NCBI GenBank assembly: GCA_023548195.1
Contig: JAJHZJ010000416.1
Location: 1,198,317-1,262,316, forward strand
DNA from: Bettongia penicillata ogilbyi
Lineage: Eukaryota > Chordata > Mammalia > Diprotodontia > Potoroidae
Length of the DNA stretch: 64,000 nt
Reading direction: 5' to 3'
Shown here: positions 21,472-33,181 of the stretch, in pieces
How positions within the stretch are numbered: the stretch's first letter is position 1
How the letters are laid out: each line of letters starts with the position of its first letter
Made by a program: the position numbers and the translations under genes
Notes under the pieces: generated by a model
The model's database searches: none
Seen by the model: the letters and a program-made list of their open reading frames with translations, nothing else
Told to the model about the DNA's origin: nothing

Positions 21472-24271
21472 TTTTCTGGATATATAAATTTATTTATTTA
21501 ACTTTTTTTTACATTCATTTTCACAAAATTTTGGGTTCCAAATTTTCTCCCCATTTGTCCCCTCCCCACACCCCAATACACCAAACATTCTAATTTCCCC
21601 TATCACCAATCTGCCCTCTCTTCTATCATCCCTCCCTTCCCTTGTCCCCATCTTCTCTTTTGTCCTGTAGGGCCAGATAACTTTCTATTCCCCATTAACT
21701 GTATTTCTTATTTCCTAGTAGCAAGAACAATACTCAACAGTTGTTCCTAAAACTTTGAGTTCCAACTTCTCCCCATCCCTCCCTCCCCACCCATTCCCTT
21801 TGGGAAGGCAGGCAATTCAATATAGGCCATATCTGTGTAGTTTTGCAAATGACTTGGATAGTAGTCATGCTGTGTAAGACTAACTATATTTCCCTCCATC
21901 CTATCCTGCCCCCCATTGTTTCTATTCTGTCTTTTGATCCTGTCCCTTCCCGAGTGCTGACTTCAAATTGTTCCCTCCTCCCATTGCCCTCCCTTCCATC
22001 ATCCCCCCCACCTTGCTTATCTCCTTCTCCCCCTCTTTCCCGTATTGTAAGAAAGGTTTTCATACCAAAAAGAGTGTGCATTTTATTCCTTCCTTTAGTC
22101 GAATGTGATGAGAGTAAACTTCATGTTTTTTTCTCAGCTCTCCTCTTTTTCCCTCCATTAAAAAGTCTCCTGCTTGCCTCTTTTGTGAGAGATAATTTGC
22201 CCCATTCCATTTCTCCCTCTCTCCTCCCAATAGGTTTCTCTTTTACATTTACCTTAATTTTTTTAAAGATATGATCCCATCCTATTCAATTCAGTCTGTG
22301 CTCTCTGTCTCTGTGTGTGCGTGCATGTGTGTGTGCACACGCGTGTATGTGTGTGCATGTGTGTGTGTATGTGTGTGTGTAATCCCACCAACTACCCAGA
22401 TACTGAAAAGTTTCAAGAGTTACAAATATTGTCTTTCCATGTAGGAATGTAAACAGTTCAACTTTGATAAGTCCCTTATGACTTCTCTTTGCTGTTTACT
22501 TTTTGATGCTTCTCATTCTTGTGTTTGAAAGTCAAATTTTCTTTTCAGCTCTGGTCTTTTCATCAAGAATGCTTGAAAGTCCTCAATTTCATTGAAAGAC
22601 CATTTTTTCCCCTGAAGTATTATACTCAGTTTTGCTGGGTAGGTGATTCTTGGTTTTAGTGCTAGTTCCTTTGACTTCTGGAATATCCTATTCCACGCCC
22701 TTCCATCCCTTAATGTAGAAGCTGCTAGATCTTGTGTTATCCTGATTGTATTCCACAATACTGGAATTGTTTCTTTCTAGCTGCTTGCATATTTTCTCCT
22801 TGACTTGGGAATTCTGGAATTTGGCCACAATGTTCCTAGGAGTTTCTCTTTTTGGATCTCTTTCAGGCGGTGATCAATGGATTCCTTCAATATTTATTTT
22901 ACCCTCTGGTTGTAGAATATCAGGGCAGTTTTCCTTGATAATTTCATGGAAGATGATTTCTAGGCTCTTTTTTTGATCATGGCTTTCAGGTAGTCCCATA
23001 ATTTTTAAATTGTCTCTCCTGGATCTATTTTCTAGATCAGTTGTTTTTCCAATGAGATATTTCACATTCTCTTCCATTTTTTCATTCTTTTGGTTTTGTT
23101 TTGTGATTTCTTGGTTTCTCATAAAGTCATTAGCCTCCATCTGTTCCATTCTAATTTTGAGAGAACTATTTTCTTCAGTGAGCTTTTGAACCTCTTTTTC
23201 CATTTGGCTAATTCTGCTTTTGAAAGTATTCTTCTCCTTATTGGCTTTTTGAACCTCTTTTTCCAGTTGAGTGAGACTATTTTTCAAGGTGTTATTTTCT
23301 TCAGCATTTTTGGGTCTCCTTTAGCGTGGTATTGACCCGTTTTTCATGCTTTTCTTGCATCTCTCTCATTTCTCTTCCCAGTTTTTCCTCCACCTGTCTA
23401 ACTTGATTTACAAAATCCTTTTTGAGCTCTTCCATGGCCTGAGCCCATTGGATATCTATTTCGGATGTTTGGGATAGAGAAGCCTTGACTTCTGTGTCTT
23501 TCCCTGATGGTAAGCATTGTTCTTCCTCATCAGAAAGGAAAGGAGGGAACATCTGTTCACCAAGAAAGTAATCTTCTATTGTCTTATTTTTTTCCCTTTT
23601 CTGGGCATTTTCCCAACCAGTTACTTGACTTCTGAGATTCCTCTCCACCCCTGCCTAGATCCGCCCACCTAGTGCTTGGGGTCTGAGATTCAAATGCTGC
23701 TCCCCAGCCTCAGGGCTTTCAGTCATGGGTGGGGCTGCTATTCAGGATAAGATTAAATTCAGGTTCTCAGGTTGGGGCAGGGCCGCTTTCCCAGGCTCAT
23801 TTCCCTCAGGGAGTTTATGTGGAGATCTTCAGTAATGGATCTGAGGTCCTGCCTGCTCTGGGAACTCCTGTCCACAACCTCCCCTGCCGCTTCCTCCCAA
23901 GGGGGCCTGAGCCATGGAGACACCCCACTCCCCTCTCGACCAGTCCAGAAGGCTTTCTCACTGACCTGTAGTGCCTGTGGGTGGATGGACCTGCGTGGCC
24001 GCCAGAGATTCCATCCCTGAAGCTTACTCGGATCTGCTCCTCTGGGGCCGTGTGGCCAGCGCAGGGGCTCCACTCTGCATCTGGTGCCCGACAGACCTTT
24101 GGGGACGGTTTTTCAGGGCTCTCTGGAACAGAAATCTCCTCCACTCTGCTGCTGCGTGGCTTCCACTACTCCAGAACCCATTGGGAGTTCTTTCCATAGG
24201 TAATTTATGGGCTGTGAGTTTGGAGCTTGCATATGTGAGTCTTTCTACTCAGCCATCTTGGCTCCTCCCCC
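21472..24271 (-). mobile_element. complete HAL1 inserted in an L1
   Basis: On the minus strand it starts at the 5' signature, the complement of 'agccatcttggctcctcccc' at 24,251-24,270. A 5' UTR of about 600 bp precedes ORF1 (22,513-23,648), a TG-rich microsatellite (22,305-22,382) and the 3' UTR. The poly(A) is near 21,472. The L1 target TAAAGACARTTTTT is duplicated at 21,458-21,471 and 24,272-24,285. At 2.8 kb with no ORF2 it is a complete HAL1 and the best preserved copy here. Confidence 0.88.
22513..23648 (-). pseudogene. HAL1 ORF1 (L1 ORF1p-like), frameshifted but well preserved
   Basis: An RNA-binding chaperone of the L1 type, read in three open blocks. 23,648-23,301 is the N-terminus plus the start of the coiled coil (EELKKDFVNQVRQVEEKLGR, REMQEKHEKRVNTTLKET). 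23,287-22,874 is the coiled coil with heptads (SRISQMEKEVQKLTEENSSL, then KIRMEQMEA), then the RRM (NLKIMGLPESHDQKKSLEII, KENCPDIL). 22,758-22,513 is the C-terminal domain (RAWNRIFQKSKELALKPRIT, SIILQGKKWSFNEIEDFQAF). Breaks lie near 23,290 and between 22,874 and 22,758. Only a few lesions are visible, so the insertion is fairly young. Confidence 0.88.
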
Positions 24272-24857
24272 TAAAGACAATTTTTAACATTTATTTTTAC
24301 AAAGTTTTGAGTTCCAAATTTTTCTCTTTCCTTCCTTCCCTTTCCCTCTTCCTGAAATGGTAAGCAATTTGTTATAGGTTATATATGTACAAGCATGTAA
24401 AATATATTTCCATATTATTCATGATGTAAAAGGAGAAATAGACCTAAAGGAAAAACACACATACACAAACACACACACACAGATTGAGAGAGAATAAAGA
24501 AAGTGAAAATAGTATGCTTTGATCAGAATTCAGAGTTCATCAGTTCTTTCTCTCAATGTAGATAGCATTTTCCATCATGATTCCTTTGTAATTGTCTTTG
24601 ATCGTTAAACTACTGAGAAGAGCTATGTCATTCATAGTTGCTCATCACACAATGTTATTGTTACTCTGCGCAGTGGTTCTTCTTACTTCATATTGCATCA
24701 GTTCATACAAATATTTCCAGGTTTTTCTGAAATTTGCCTGCTCATAATTTCTTATTGCACATAGTATTCCATTATATTCATATACCCTGTCTTGTTCAAT
24801 CATTCTCCAACTGATGGGCATCCCCTTCAATTTCCAGCTCTTTGAATTTGAATTTCA

Positions 24858-26094
24858 GCTCATTTTAAAGGAAAATAATGACCTCACTGAGGACATTCCC
24901 CTCCCTCCCCAGGCAAATGTAGACCTGTAGCATAGTTATAATTAAAGGAGAAGGGTGATTTGACTGATTTCCCTATCTCCCAATAGGCATAGTCTATATC
25001 TAGAACTAAAGGCCTTATCTGAATCTGAGAAAGTCATATATGAAAATAATTTTTTAATTGCTGATAAGTCTAATGCAGTTAGATTCTTCTTAGACTATTT
25101 CTATAATGCCCCTGGTGCCCTTATTCTTGAACATATCTCACCTCAGTTGCATGGGGGCATGTGCGGTTTGTAAGATTGTGAGGTTGGAGTACATTCCCAA
25201 TTAATTCTAGGTTGACTTGGTAAAATAAAAAAGCTATAGGAACCTTGTGATGTCAACATCATTCTCTTGTTAAATAATTTACCTTTGCAGAATAAAAGGG
25301 GTGAAACTCTCTCTGTTTAGACCAGCAAAAGATTTTAGGAATTGATTTCTGATCACATGTTTTTCACTGTTAATCAGTAGTTTGATCAAGGAGAAAAGAG
25401 TATTTGTTTTTCTCAAATAAATATTTGATTCTGAAAAAAAAAGAACATTTAGCACTCCAGCTGAAGAGAGTACAATACTACCCAGCTGAGCCAGTGCTTG
25501 AAGTTGGGCAAAATAAATGGTGGTAAAATATACTGTAGCTGCTCACTGAAGAAGGCACCCAAGGAATTCCATTGAGAAAAGCCTGGTGGGAGCTACCCAT
25601 CATCTTTTTTAGAAAGGATATCAACGCCCTGAAATTCTGGAGGTCTGAATTTTCTTAGGCGCATGTGCTTCACTACTATTGTATTTTAAGTTCATTCTCA
25701 TTCTTTCTCCTATAGACTTTGTGTATTTGTAGGAGATTGCATTCCATTTTTTGAATGCTTTGTAAAGTACTCATCTGGTTGTGCCATTTGAGAAAATACC
25801 TTTATTGAAGAATTTAGTCTGTTGGCTGATTGTTAAGGGGAAGCACTGTTAAGGGGGCTCATGAATACGTGTTATGAAAATAGCCACCCAAAGGAAACCC
25901 TAGGACACTGAAAGTAGTAGTAACTATGCCTGTGAAGACTGAACCTACCCTTTCTAGTGTGGGTTAGGGAAATAATCTCAGAAGAAGAGTTACATTGAAG
26001 TTAAATCTTTCTTATCCTTCCTGTGGCTTCATTTTCCACTCTCTTCGCTCTACATTGTGTCTTATCTACATGTTTTTATGGTGACTTATGATGC
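24858..26094. other. no feature recognised
   Basis: About 1.2 kb of AT-rich unique sequence without a recognisable repeat or exon. Confidence 0.45.
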
Positions 26095-26275
26095 TGCAGA
26101 TCATAGGATCATAGAGATGGAAAACACTTTAGAAATATAGACTCTCCATTTTACAGATGAAGAAATCAAGACCCAGAGGATTGTGTTTTGCCCAAGGTTT
26201 TGCAACTAGTAAGTGGCAAAGCTGGAATCTAAATCCAGTTTCTCTGAGTCTTTTGGCTTCAGATACTTAGTACAG
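26095..26275 (-). repeat. MIR-like SINE
   Basis: 'ggatcatagagatggaaaac', 'ccattttacagatgaagaaat', 'ttgcaactagtaagtggcaa', in antisense MIR order. Confidence 0.6.
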
Positions 26276-26864
26276 CTTGAAGTAGGGGCTTAGTATTACA
26301 TACCCACTGAAAATATCTGTCTAAAATTAGAGGCCACTAGACAGGGACTGTCTGTATCTACTTGTCTTTTATGTTCTCTTTGTAGGAGCATGAAAACAAG
26401 TGCTGGCATTTAATGAAAATGAGAAATCATGATAAAGAAACACGGGGGTGAAAATTGCAGCAGAACTTGAGGACTGGTGCTATTGCCAGGCAATTAGGAA
26501 CCTATTATTTCTTGTGTGCCATGTCATTGAATGCTCACCTCACTCCAACTTGGCATTTGAAGTTCATTCTATGTTGCGGATAACTCAGTAACTTTGGAAA
26601 ACCCCAAGTTATGACAAAATGAGTCAGGATCATGTCTATAAATGGAGAATTTAGATTTGGGTGGATAATTGTAGTTGGTTAAGTGATTAACTGTGGGACT
26701 TTGGACAAAGTTCTTCACTTCTCTAATGAGTGCTGGGCACTCATTAGACTAAAAACCTCCCTCCTTCAAATTACTAGTATGGAGATAAAAGAGGCCCTAT
26801 GCTGCAGTGTTGGAATCTGTTGGAAAGGGCCAAAATTTCAGACCATCAGCAAATACTTAGGATC
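26276..26864. other. no feature recognised
   Basis: Unique-looking sequence. A small GC-neutral open frame at 26,683-26,907 has no family resemblance. Confidence 0.4.
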
Positions 26865-27020
26865 ACAGGATTTGGTCCTGAAGGAGCCTTATAAATCATC
26901 TAGTTAAAATTCTTCATTTTAAAAGTAAGGAACTAAGGTCTAGAAACATGAAGCAACTTTTCCCAGATCACAAAGGAAGTAAATGACAGAGATAGGACTG
27001 AAACCCTGGTCCTCCATTTC
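26865..27020 (-). repeat. MIR-like SINE
   Basis: 'ggatcacaggatttggtcct' leads into 'cttcattttaaaagtaagg', then 'aggactgaaaccctggtcct', in antisense MIR order. Confidence 0.55.
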
Positions 27021-27402
27021 CCATTTCTTTCTGCTTTTGTATCATGGTAAAAGGAACCTGTGTTTGGGCTGCTCTCTGGGATGGTATTGACTTGGCTGAG
27101 GGGAAAGACAGGAATAGGGTTCATATTGCTCCCTCTAGCATCATTATCTATTTGACATGACAATACTGAGACAACCACTAATGGTTAACAATAAATAACC
27201 ACTGTAGCAGGGGGTTGATCAAGGGGTCCCTCTGAGTCCCCTAAGCCTACCTGGAGAAATTTCAGGGTGTTAAAGGCAGTTCACAGACACAATGAAGTAT
27301 GAGGCTTCACTCCTTTCAGAATCTGAAGTGACTCAGACTTTGATAGGCCATTGTAAAAGTATTATAAAGGAGTATTTATATTTTAAGATACTTTACTGCT
27401 TG
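27021..27402. other. no feature recognised
   Basis: Unique-looking sequence. Confidence 0.4.
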
Positions 27403-27648
27403 GGCAGTTAGGTGGCATGGTGGATAGAGTGCCAGCCTTAGAGTAAGAAAGACTCATCTTCCTGAGTTCAAATCTGGCCTTAGACATTTACTAGCTGTGT
27501 GGCCCTAGTCAAGTCACTTAACCCCATTTGCCTCAGTTTCCTCATCTAGAGAATGAGCTGAAAAGGGAAATGGCAAACCACTCTAGTATCTTTGCCAAGA
27601 AAATCCCAAATAAGGTCACAAAGAATCAGATACAATTGAATAACAAAT
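27403..27648 (+). mobile_element. tRNA-derived marsupial SINE (MAR1-like)
   Basis: Near full-length: 'gggcagttaggtggcatgg' head, 'gagttcaaatctggcc' B box, 'tagctgtgtggccctagtc' core, 'ctttgccaagaaaatccc' tail, with an A-rich end. Confidence 0.9.
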
Positions 27649-27963
27649 ATCTTACTCTTTTAGGAGACATGAAGTTTAGCCATTGGATGGTTGGAGGATC
27701 AGTCATGCTCCTCTTAGTGTCCTTCAGTAAGAGCTTCAAGCTCTTCTCTCTGACAATAGCCATTCCTGGTAGTTGAGAAAAGAGCGTATGTTGGGGTAAA
27801 AATCCAGATCCTAAAAGGAAATCTTTCTTTACTTTTCTCCTTTTGCTTCTTCCAGGGTAAAGGAAGGATAGTGAGGAGAGGTGATATAAGGAAGATTATA
27901 GTGATGGTGGTTGTGGTGATGATGAAAGAATGTGTCCTATGTGTACACTTCTCTTCTAGAGTA

Positions 27964-28271
27964 CAGTTATCCCTTCCACATTGCAAATTTCCCCATCACT
28001 GCTTTAATATATCATGGGTCAGCATAAGATCATAAATGGGAATTTGGGGGGAGTTTTGTGGAAACTGCAGATAACACACAAAGGCCAGTAGATGACACAG
28101 AGTGTATGACCAAAAACTTAACCCAAATTTACAGTAAAGTACTGTGAACACCATAAAACTCCATAAAAGAAAAAAGAAAAAATTTGGATTTCTTCGGTAT
28201 AAAGGGAGGACCAAAAAATGTTATGTGAATTTTCCAGATGGTGGGGGCTGGCTATGTGGGAGGGATAATTG
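27964..28271. mobile_element. 308-bp MITE with TA target duplication (Tc1/mariner-pogo type)
   Basis: Imperfect terminal inverted repeats of about 23 bp. The left end starts CAGTTATCCCTTCCACATTGC. The right end is the complement of CAATTATCCCTCCCACATAGC. A TA dinucleotide flanks each end (27,962-27,963 and 28,272-28,273). CAG-type ends plus a TA target fit pogo/Tigger-like elements. There is no transposase frame, so it is non-autonomous. Confidence 0.75.
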
Positions 28272-28273
28272 TA

Positions 28274-28929
28274 CTCTATGGTTATAACTGATTTTCCCAT
28301 TGTTGTGTGCATCTGGGGAAAAGTGCATCTCAGGTTTATGGAAGGAATTTTTCATCATTACCCTTAATGCTATTCTATTTCACTAAATCCCTTTGCCTTG
28401 AGCTAATTGTATCAGTTGGCTGATTACTAAAGGTGAATAAACTTATGGGAGCAGGTACACTATAGTTTTAAGAGCAACCTACCACAAGTACTTTGAACCT
28501 TGGGTGTTTATCACCTAGGAAACCCAATCTTCGAATGTGAGTAGTAGGGTGGGTGAATAGTCAAAATGGTACTTTACCAGTAATGACCATCTTACAATTG
28601 TCATTCGTTTTAGGATCAATGTAGGTACCATACTCATACATTATTTTGTGGGGCCCATGACCCTTTTGGGGGCCCTAGTTAGTACAAAATTCCTGTGTAG
28701 TGCCAGGCAGGGGCCATCTGTGGCCAGTCAAAACTTCTGCCTTGTTTGAAGGCTTCTATTGGGTTTTGGACCTGCCTTTTTCCTGCCCAGATACTATCCA
28801 TACAACTAATACCACCCCACCTCAACTTTCCAGTTCTGGGTTAACACCACCAAGGATAACCTATCTGAACTCATTCCTCAATGATTAACCTACTTCTGCC
28901 CTATCATACCCACCCCATCCCAATGATTC
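28274..28929. other. no feature recognised
   Basis: Unique-looking sequence. Confidence 0.4.
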
Positions 28930-29035
28930 TGAATGCTGAGGAAGGAAATGTCAAACCACTTCAGTAGCTTTGCCAAGAAAACCCCAAATAGGGTCATGAA
29001 GGGTTGGATAGGACTGAAATAATGCAACCAAGTTG
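28930..29035 (+). repeat. SINE tail fragment (MAR1-like)
   Basis: Only the tail module: 'gaaatgtcaaaccacttcag', 'gctttgccaagaaaacccc', 'aatagggtcatgaaggg'. Confidence 0.75.
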
Positions 29036-29044
29036 ACTAACAGG

Positions 29045-29255
29045 AGAGCTGGCAGGGGCTTTGGAGATTACCTAGTCCAATCCCTTCATTTCACAGTTAT
29101 GCATGTTATAGGGAACTGAGGCTCAGAAAAGTTAAATGACTCCCTCGGGGTTATATAGAAGGTTGTTGTCAAAGTGGTAATTTGAAGACAGGTCCTCTAA
29201 AAAGCCAAACCCTGGAGTTTCCACTCTGTAATCCACTCTGTCACCCTACCTTTCT
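29045..29255 (-). repeat. MIR-like SINE
   Basis: 'gctttggagattacctagtc', 'ctgaggctcagaaaagttaa' and a degraded tRNA-like end, in antisense MIR order. Confidence 0.55.
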
Positions 29256-29469
29256 TTAAGAGAGCACATCAGTTTCACCTGTTTAGATGGCTGACATGCA
29301 CTTGGTCATGTACATATGCTTAAGAGACTCAAATGTTAGATTTAGAATGGAGACAACTTGAAGGAACTCTGGGGAAAGGCCCTGTCTACCTTCCCTCTCT
29401 TTGACTGTGATGAGGATTATATTGGATAGAATCTTTGTTCTGTTCCAACCCCATCTCAGTCATTGTTTT

Positions 29470-29640
29470 TTTTTAGTTCTGGGCACCACATTTTAGGAGA
29501 CTGACAAATTGGAAAGTATCTATGATAAAATGTTAGGATGTGAGAGGACTGGAGATCATACCATATAGGAATTGTGAATGAGCAGCCTAGACAAGATGGA
29601 TTTCATTCATTCAACTTAAAGAAAACAACACTATTAAGAG
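29470..29640 (+). repeat. L3/CR1 LINE fragment
   Basis: 'gttctgggcaccacatttta', 'gagaggactggagatcatac' and 'gagcagcctagacaagatgg' correspond to the sense-strand end of CR1/L3 ORF2. Confidence 0.6.
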
Positions 29641-29720
29641 TCTTCCATGGGGAAGAACACTCTGTTATGCTTTTAATGAGATATAAACTTCAGATAACAC
29701 CTTAAGGGTGTTATCTAATA

Positions 29721-29830
29721 CAGGGGTGGAGAACTTGTGCCTTCAAGACCCCATATGGCCCTCTAAGGCCCTTGAATGTGGCCCTTTGACTGAATCCAAA
29801 CTTCACAGAACAAATCGCCTTAATAAAAGG
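29721..29830 (+). repeat. half copy of a hAT-type MITE, abutting an RTE
   Basis: Left terminus CAGGGGTGGAGAAC, then 'ccatatggccctctaaggcc', 'gactgaatccaaacttcaca' and 'cttaataaaagg'. It ends where the RTE sequence starts. Confidence 0.65.
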
Positions 29831-32290
29831 ACAAGCTTATAACTCTAGGTTACTTTGATGCTAGAGTAGGCTCAGACTACCAGACTTGGCAGGGAGTCCT
29901 AGGATGGAATGGAGTTGGAAACAGCAATAGCAATGGTCGTTTACTGCTGAAGACTTGTGCACTGCATGACTTTCTCATCACCAACACTGTTTTCTGTTTA
30001 TCTAAATGCAATAAAACTTCATGGATGCACCCTTGCAGAAAACATTGGCATCTAATAGACTATGTGATTGTAAGGAGAAGAGATAGACAGGATGTAAGAG
30101 TGACAAAGATGATGTGTGGTGCAGAGTGCTGGACTGATCATAGACTTATCTTTTTCAAGCTAAATATTTGCATTCATCAAAAGTGCTGCCCCCAAAACAA
30201 AATGACTCCCAGAAGAATTAATGTCAATAAATTAGAGCTCTTTTCTGAGTATGAACAGTTTGTTATTAACTTGGAGGGAAAGTTGATACACAGTTGATAA
30301 GCCAATACACAGTTGACAACAGTGGAGAAGAAAAGAAGTGGTCAGGTTTTAGAGATTTGGTGCACAGCACTGCATTTGCACATCTAGGTCAGAACACTTA
30401 CAAACACCAAAACTGATTTGATGAAAATAATGGGGAAATTCAGAAGCTACTAAATGAAAAATGTGAACTCCACAGGATTTACTAGCAAGATAGTTCATCC
30501 ACTTCTAAGAAGGCAGCATTTAATTCCATCAAATGTAAAGTACAAGCAAAGTACAAGCAAAGCTTAGAAAGATTCAGGATTCCTGGCTCAGTAAGAAGGC
30601 AGATGAAATTCAGTTTTATGCTGATAGTAACAATCCAAAGTGCTTTTATGATTCCCTGAAAGCTATTTATGGACCAAAAGCCTATCGTGCATCACAACTA
30701 CTCAGTGCTGATGGAGTCACATTGATTAGTGATAATGACATGATCCTAGAGAGATGGTCTGAACACTTCCATAGTGTTCTCAACAATCAATCAATCAATG
30801 CTGAGGCCATTGACTATTTACCTCAGGTTGAAATCATTCTCTCTGTAGCTGAACTTCTAACTGAACAGGTTTTGAGGGCCATTAGGTTCCTTTCATGTGA
30901 CAAAGCAACTGGTGCTGATTCTATTCCAGCTGAGATTTACAAGGTAAGGGGACCATTGCTCATACAAAAACTGACTTAAATTTTCCAAGTTATATGGCAA
31001 GAGGAGGTTATTCCCCAGGAGTTCAAGGATGCCTCCATTGTCCATAGCTATGAAGGTAAAGGGAATAGATTGTCCTGTGACAATCACAGGGGGTTATGTC
31101 TCTTAGTCATTGCTGGCAAAATTCTTGCTAGAGTCCTTCTTAATAATCTTTCACTTGGAAAATGGTCATGTACCTGAGAGCCAGTGTGGCTTCAGAAAGG
31201 GCCGAGGAATAGTTGATATGGTGTTTGCTGCCCAACAACTCCAGGAGAAATGCCAGGAGCAGAACAGAGGTCTGTATACAAGGTTTATAGATCTGACCAA
31301 GGCCTTTGACACTGTTAGTTGTGAGGGCTTATGGAAAATTATGTGAAAATTTGGTTGCCTGGAGAAATTCAATATGGTATGTCAATTTCATGATGGCATG
31401 TTTGCCCAGGTTCTGGGTAGTGGACAGTGCTCTCATGCCTTCCTAATCAACAATGGAGTGTGAAACAGGGCTGTGTGCTTGCTCCTATGATTTTTAGCAT
31501 GATGTTTTAAGTCATGTTGTCAAATGTCTTCAATGAGTTTGAACATGGCATTAAGGTCAACTACTGTACTGATGTTAAGTTCTTCGATTTGAAAAGGCTA
31601 CAAGTCAAGACCAAGTAGATGGAGTGTTGGTATGTGATTTTCTGTTTGCAGATGATTGTGCACTCAATGCAGCCTCTGAAGTTGAGATGCAACAAAGTAT
31701 GGATCAATTCTCTGCTGTCTGTGCTAATTTTGGTCTAATAATTTACACCAAGAAAACACAGGTGCTCTATCAGCCACCACCACACCCCCCATACATGGAA
31801 CCATTGGTTACAACAAATGGAGAAGTTTTGAATGCTGTGGATAAGTTCACTTACCTTGGTAGTGAACTTTCCAGGGATGTACTCATTGACAATGAGATTG
31901 ATGCACCCATTGCCAGAGCTAGCTCAGTGTTTGGGAGGCTCTGAAGAAAAGTTTGGGAGAGAAGAGGTATCAGAATGACTACTGAACTGAAGGTCTACAG
32001 AGCCATTGTGCTGACTTCATTGTTATATACTTGTGAAACATGGACAATCTACCAGCTCCATGCCAGGAAACTGAATCACTTCCATTTGAACTGTCTTAGG
32101 AAGATTCTGAGGATCATTTGGCAGGATAAGGTACCAGACACTGAAATCCTTGCTCGAGCTGAACTGCCAAGTATTCAAACTATATTTCAGAGAGCGCAAC
32201 TCCAATGGGCTGGCCACGTTGTTCGAATGCAAATTGTACGCTTGCCCAAAAGACTATTTTATGGAGAACTCACATGGGGCAGGTGATCTC
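29831..32290 (+). pseudogene. RTE endonuclease/reverse transcriptase, inactive
   Basis: Order of blocks: endonuclease end HWHLIDYVIVRRRDRQDVRV and TDHRLI (29,831-30,180); RT entry region FLSCDKATGADSIPAEIYK (about 30,890-30,945); ESQCGFRKGRGIVDM and FIDLTKAFDTV (31,175-31,315); the catalytic FADD box at 31,645-31,656; TYLGSELS (about 31,850); then the thumb and C-terminal region with LLYTCETW, LRKILRIIWQDKVPDTEIL and WAGHVVRM (31,975-32,240). At least three frameshifts and several stops separate these blocks. Catalytic Asp residues remain visible, but no full product is possible. Confidence 0.85.
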
Positions 32291-32650
32291 ATGGTGGTCA
32301 GAAGAAGTGATACAAGGACATTCTCAAGGTCTCTCTCAAGAACTTTGGATTTGACTGTGCAACATGGGGGACACTGGCACAGGACTGCTCAGCATGGGGT
32401 GCCCATATCAGAAAGGGTTCTGTGCTCTTTGAGGTAAGCAGAATTGAGACAGCACAAAGTAAACATGAGATGTACAGATTTGGAGCATCCTCTCCAAATA
32501 TTCAAATGGACTCTCTGTGCCCCACCTTGGTAGAGCATTCCAAGCTCATATTGGTCTGATCAGCCACAGTCAGACACACTGAAATTTTATTTTATCATGG
32601 TGATGTCATTTTGGTCCTCTTCGAAGATGAAGGACAACAATCAACTAACC
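29831..32650 (+). mobile_element. RTE-clade LINE, 5'-truncated, to its 3' end
   Basis: Starts inside the endonuclease domain (KLI-LG-F-ARVGSDY block) and runs through reverse transcriptase to the RTE 3' terminus with 'ggtcctcttcgaagatgaag' and a CAA-rich tail. RTE elements carry one protein with an apurinic-type endonuclease and a reverse transcriptase, and also mobilise SINEs that copy their tail. No confident target duplication was found. An antisense RTE-SINE body follows immediately. Confidence 0.85.
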
Positions 32651-32655
32651 AACCA

Positions 32656-32860
32656 AAAGTCAAGATGACTGGTGATGGCCCAGGATGTAGGGGATAACCT
32701 CAGTGTCTTAGATACCTGACCAAGCTCTAAGTGCTCCATAGAATCTGCTTCAGCTGCCTTCATGGCTGTTGGAACAAATAGTTCTCATCGGCCCATTCTG
32801 CTGGGGCAAGTCTTCACATGCTTGGGGTAGACATCCCCTAACTCACCAACGTAAGATAAC
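32656..32860 (-). repeat. RTE-tailed SINE body fragment
   Basis: 'agtcaagatgactggtgatgg', 'gaccaagctctaagtgctcc', 'gaacaaatagttctcatcgg' and 'gtcttcacatgcttggggta' match 12.5-12.7 kb and 60.3-60.6 kb in the same plus-strand orientation. It starts exactly where the RTE ends. Confidence 0.7.
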
Positions 32861-33181
32861 CATACTGGTAATGACTAACTCATAGGGTTGTGAGGAAAGT
32901 GTTTCCCACCTGGCTGCTCTTTTAGATTTTACCATTGTCTCCAGAAACCCATCACCTTAGCAAGTCACACCTCCTCAGTAGCCCTGGCCTGTGGGCCCTT
33001 CCTTACTTCTGATTCAAGAGGGTGGATGGTGGACATTAGAAAGCTCCTTTCAAATTCTCTATTTAAGGAGAGGCCCCAAGGCAGATATCATATAATTTCC
33101 CACCTGGCTGTAGGACTTTGTCATGCCCCTGTGTAAAACATGTAAGTTTTCCATAACAATCTGTCTTCATCCTCAAGGACA
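32861..33181. other. no feature recognised
   Basis: Unique-looking sequence between two LINE remnants. Confidence 0.4.

Larger units (their letters stand above)
21429..24857 (-). mobile_element. 5'-truncated L1 split by a HAL1
   Basis: The L1 occupies 21,429-21,471 (3' terminus) and 24,272-24,857. It resumes exactly after the HAL1. The distal part encodes the ORF2 C-terminus on the minus strand (GMPISWRMIEQDRVYEYNGI, then NFRKTWKYLYELMQYEVRRT), as in the L1 at 60.9 kb. A weak 9-bp duplication, GCTCATTTT, occurs at 21,420-21,428 and 24,858-24,866. The L1 is therefore older than the HAL1. Confidence 0.8.

Noticed and set aside
21843..22274. 143-codon plus-strand frame rich in Pro, Ser and Leu
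   Set aside because: It is the complement of the G/A-rich HAL1 3' UTR.
23759..24363. Several overlapping 80-130-codon frames on both strands
   Set aside because: They lie in the GC-rich HAL1 5' UTR and read in conflicting frames without family resemblance.
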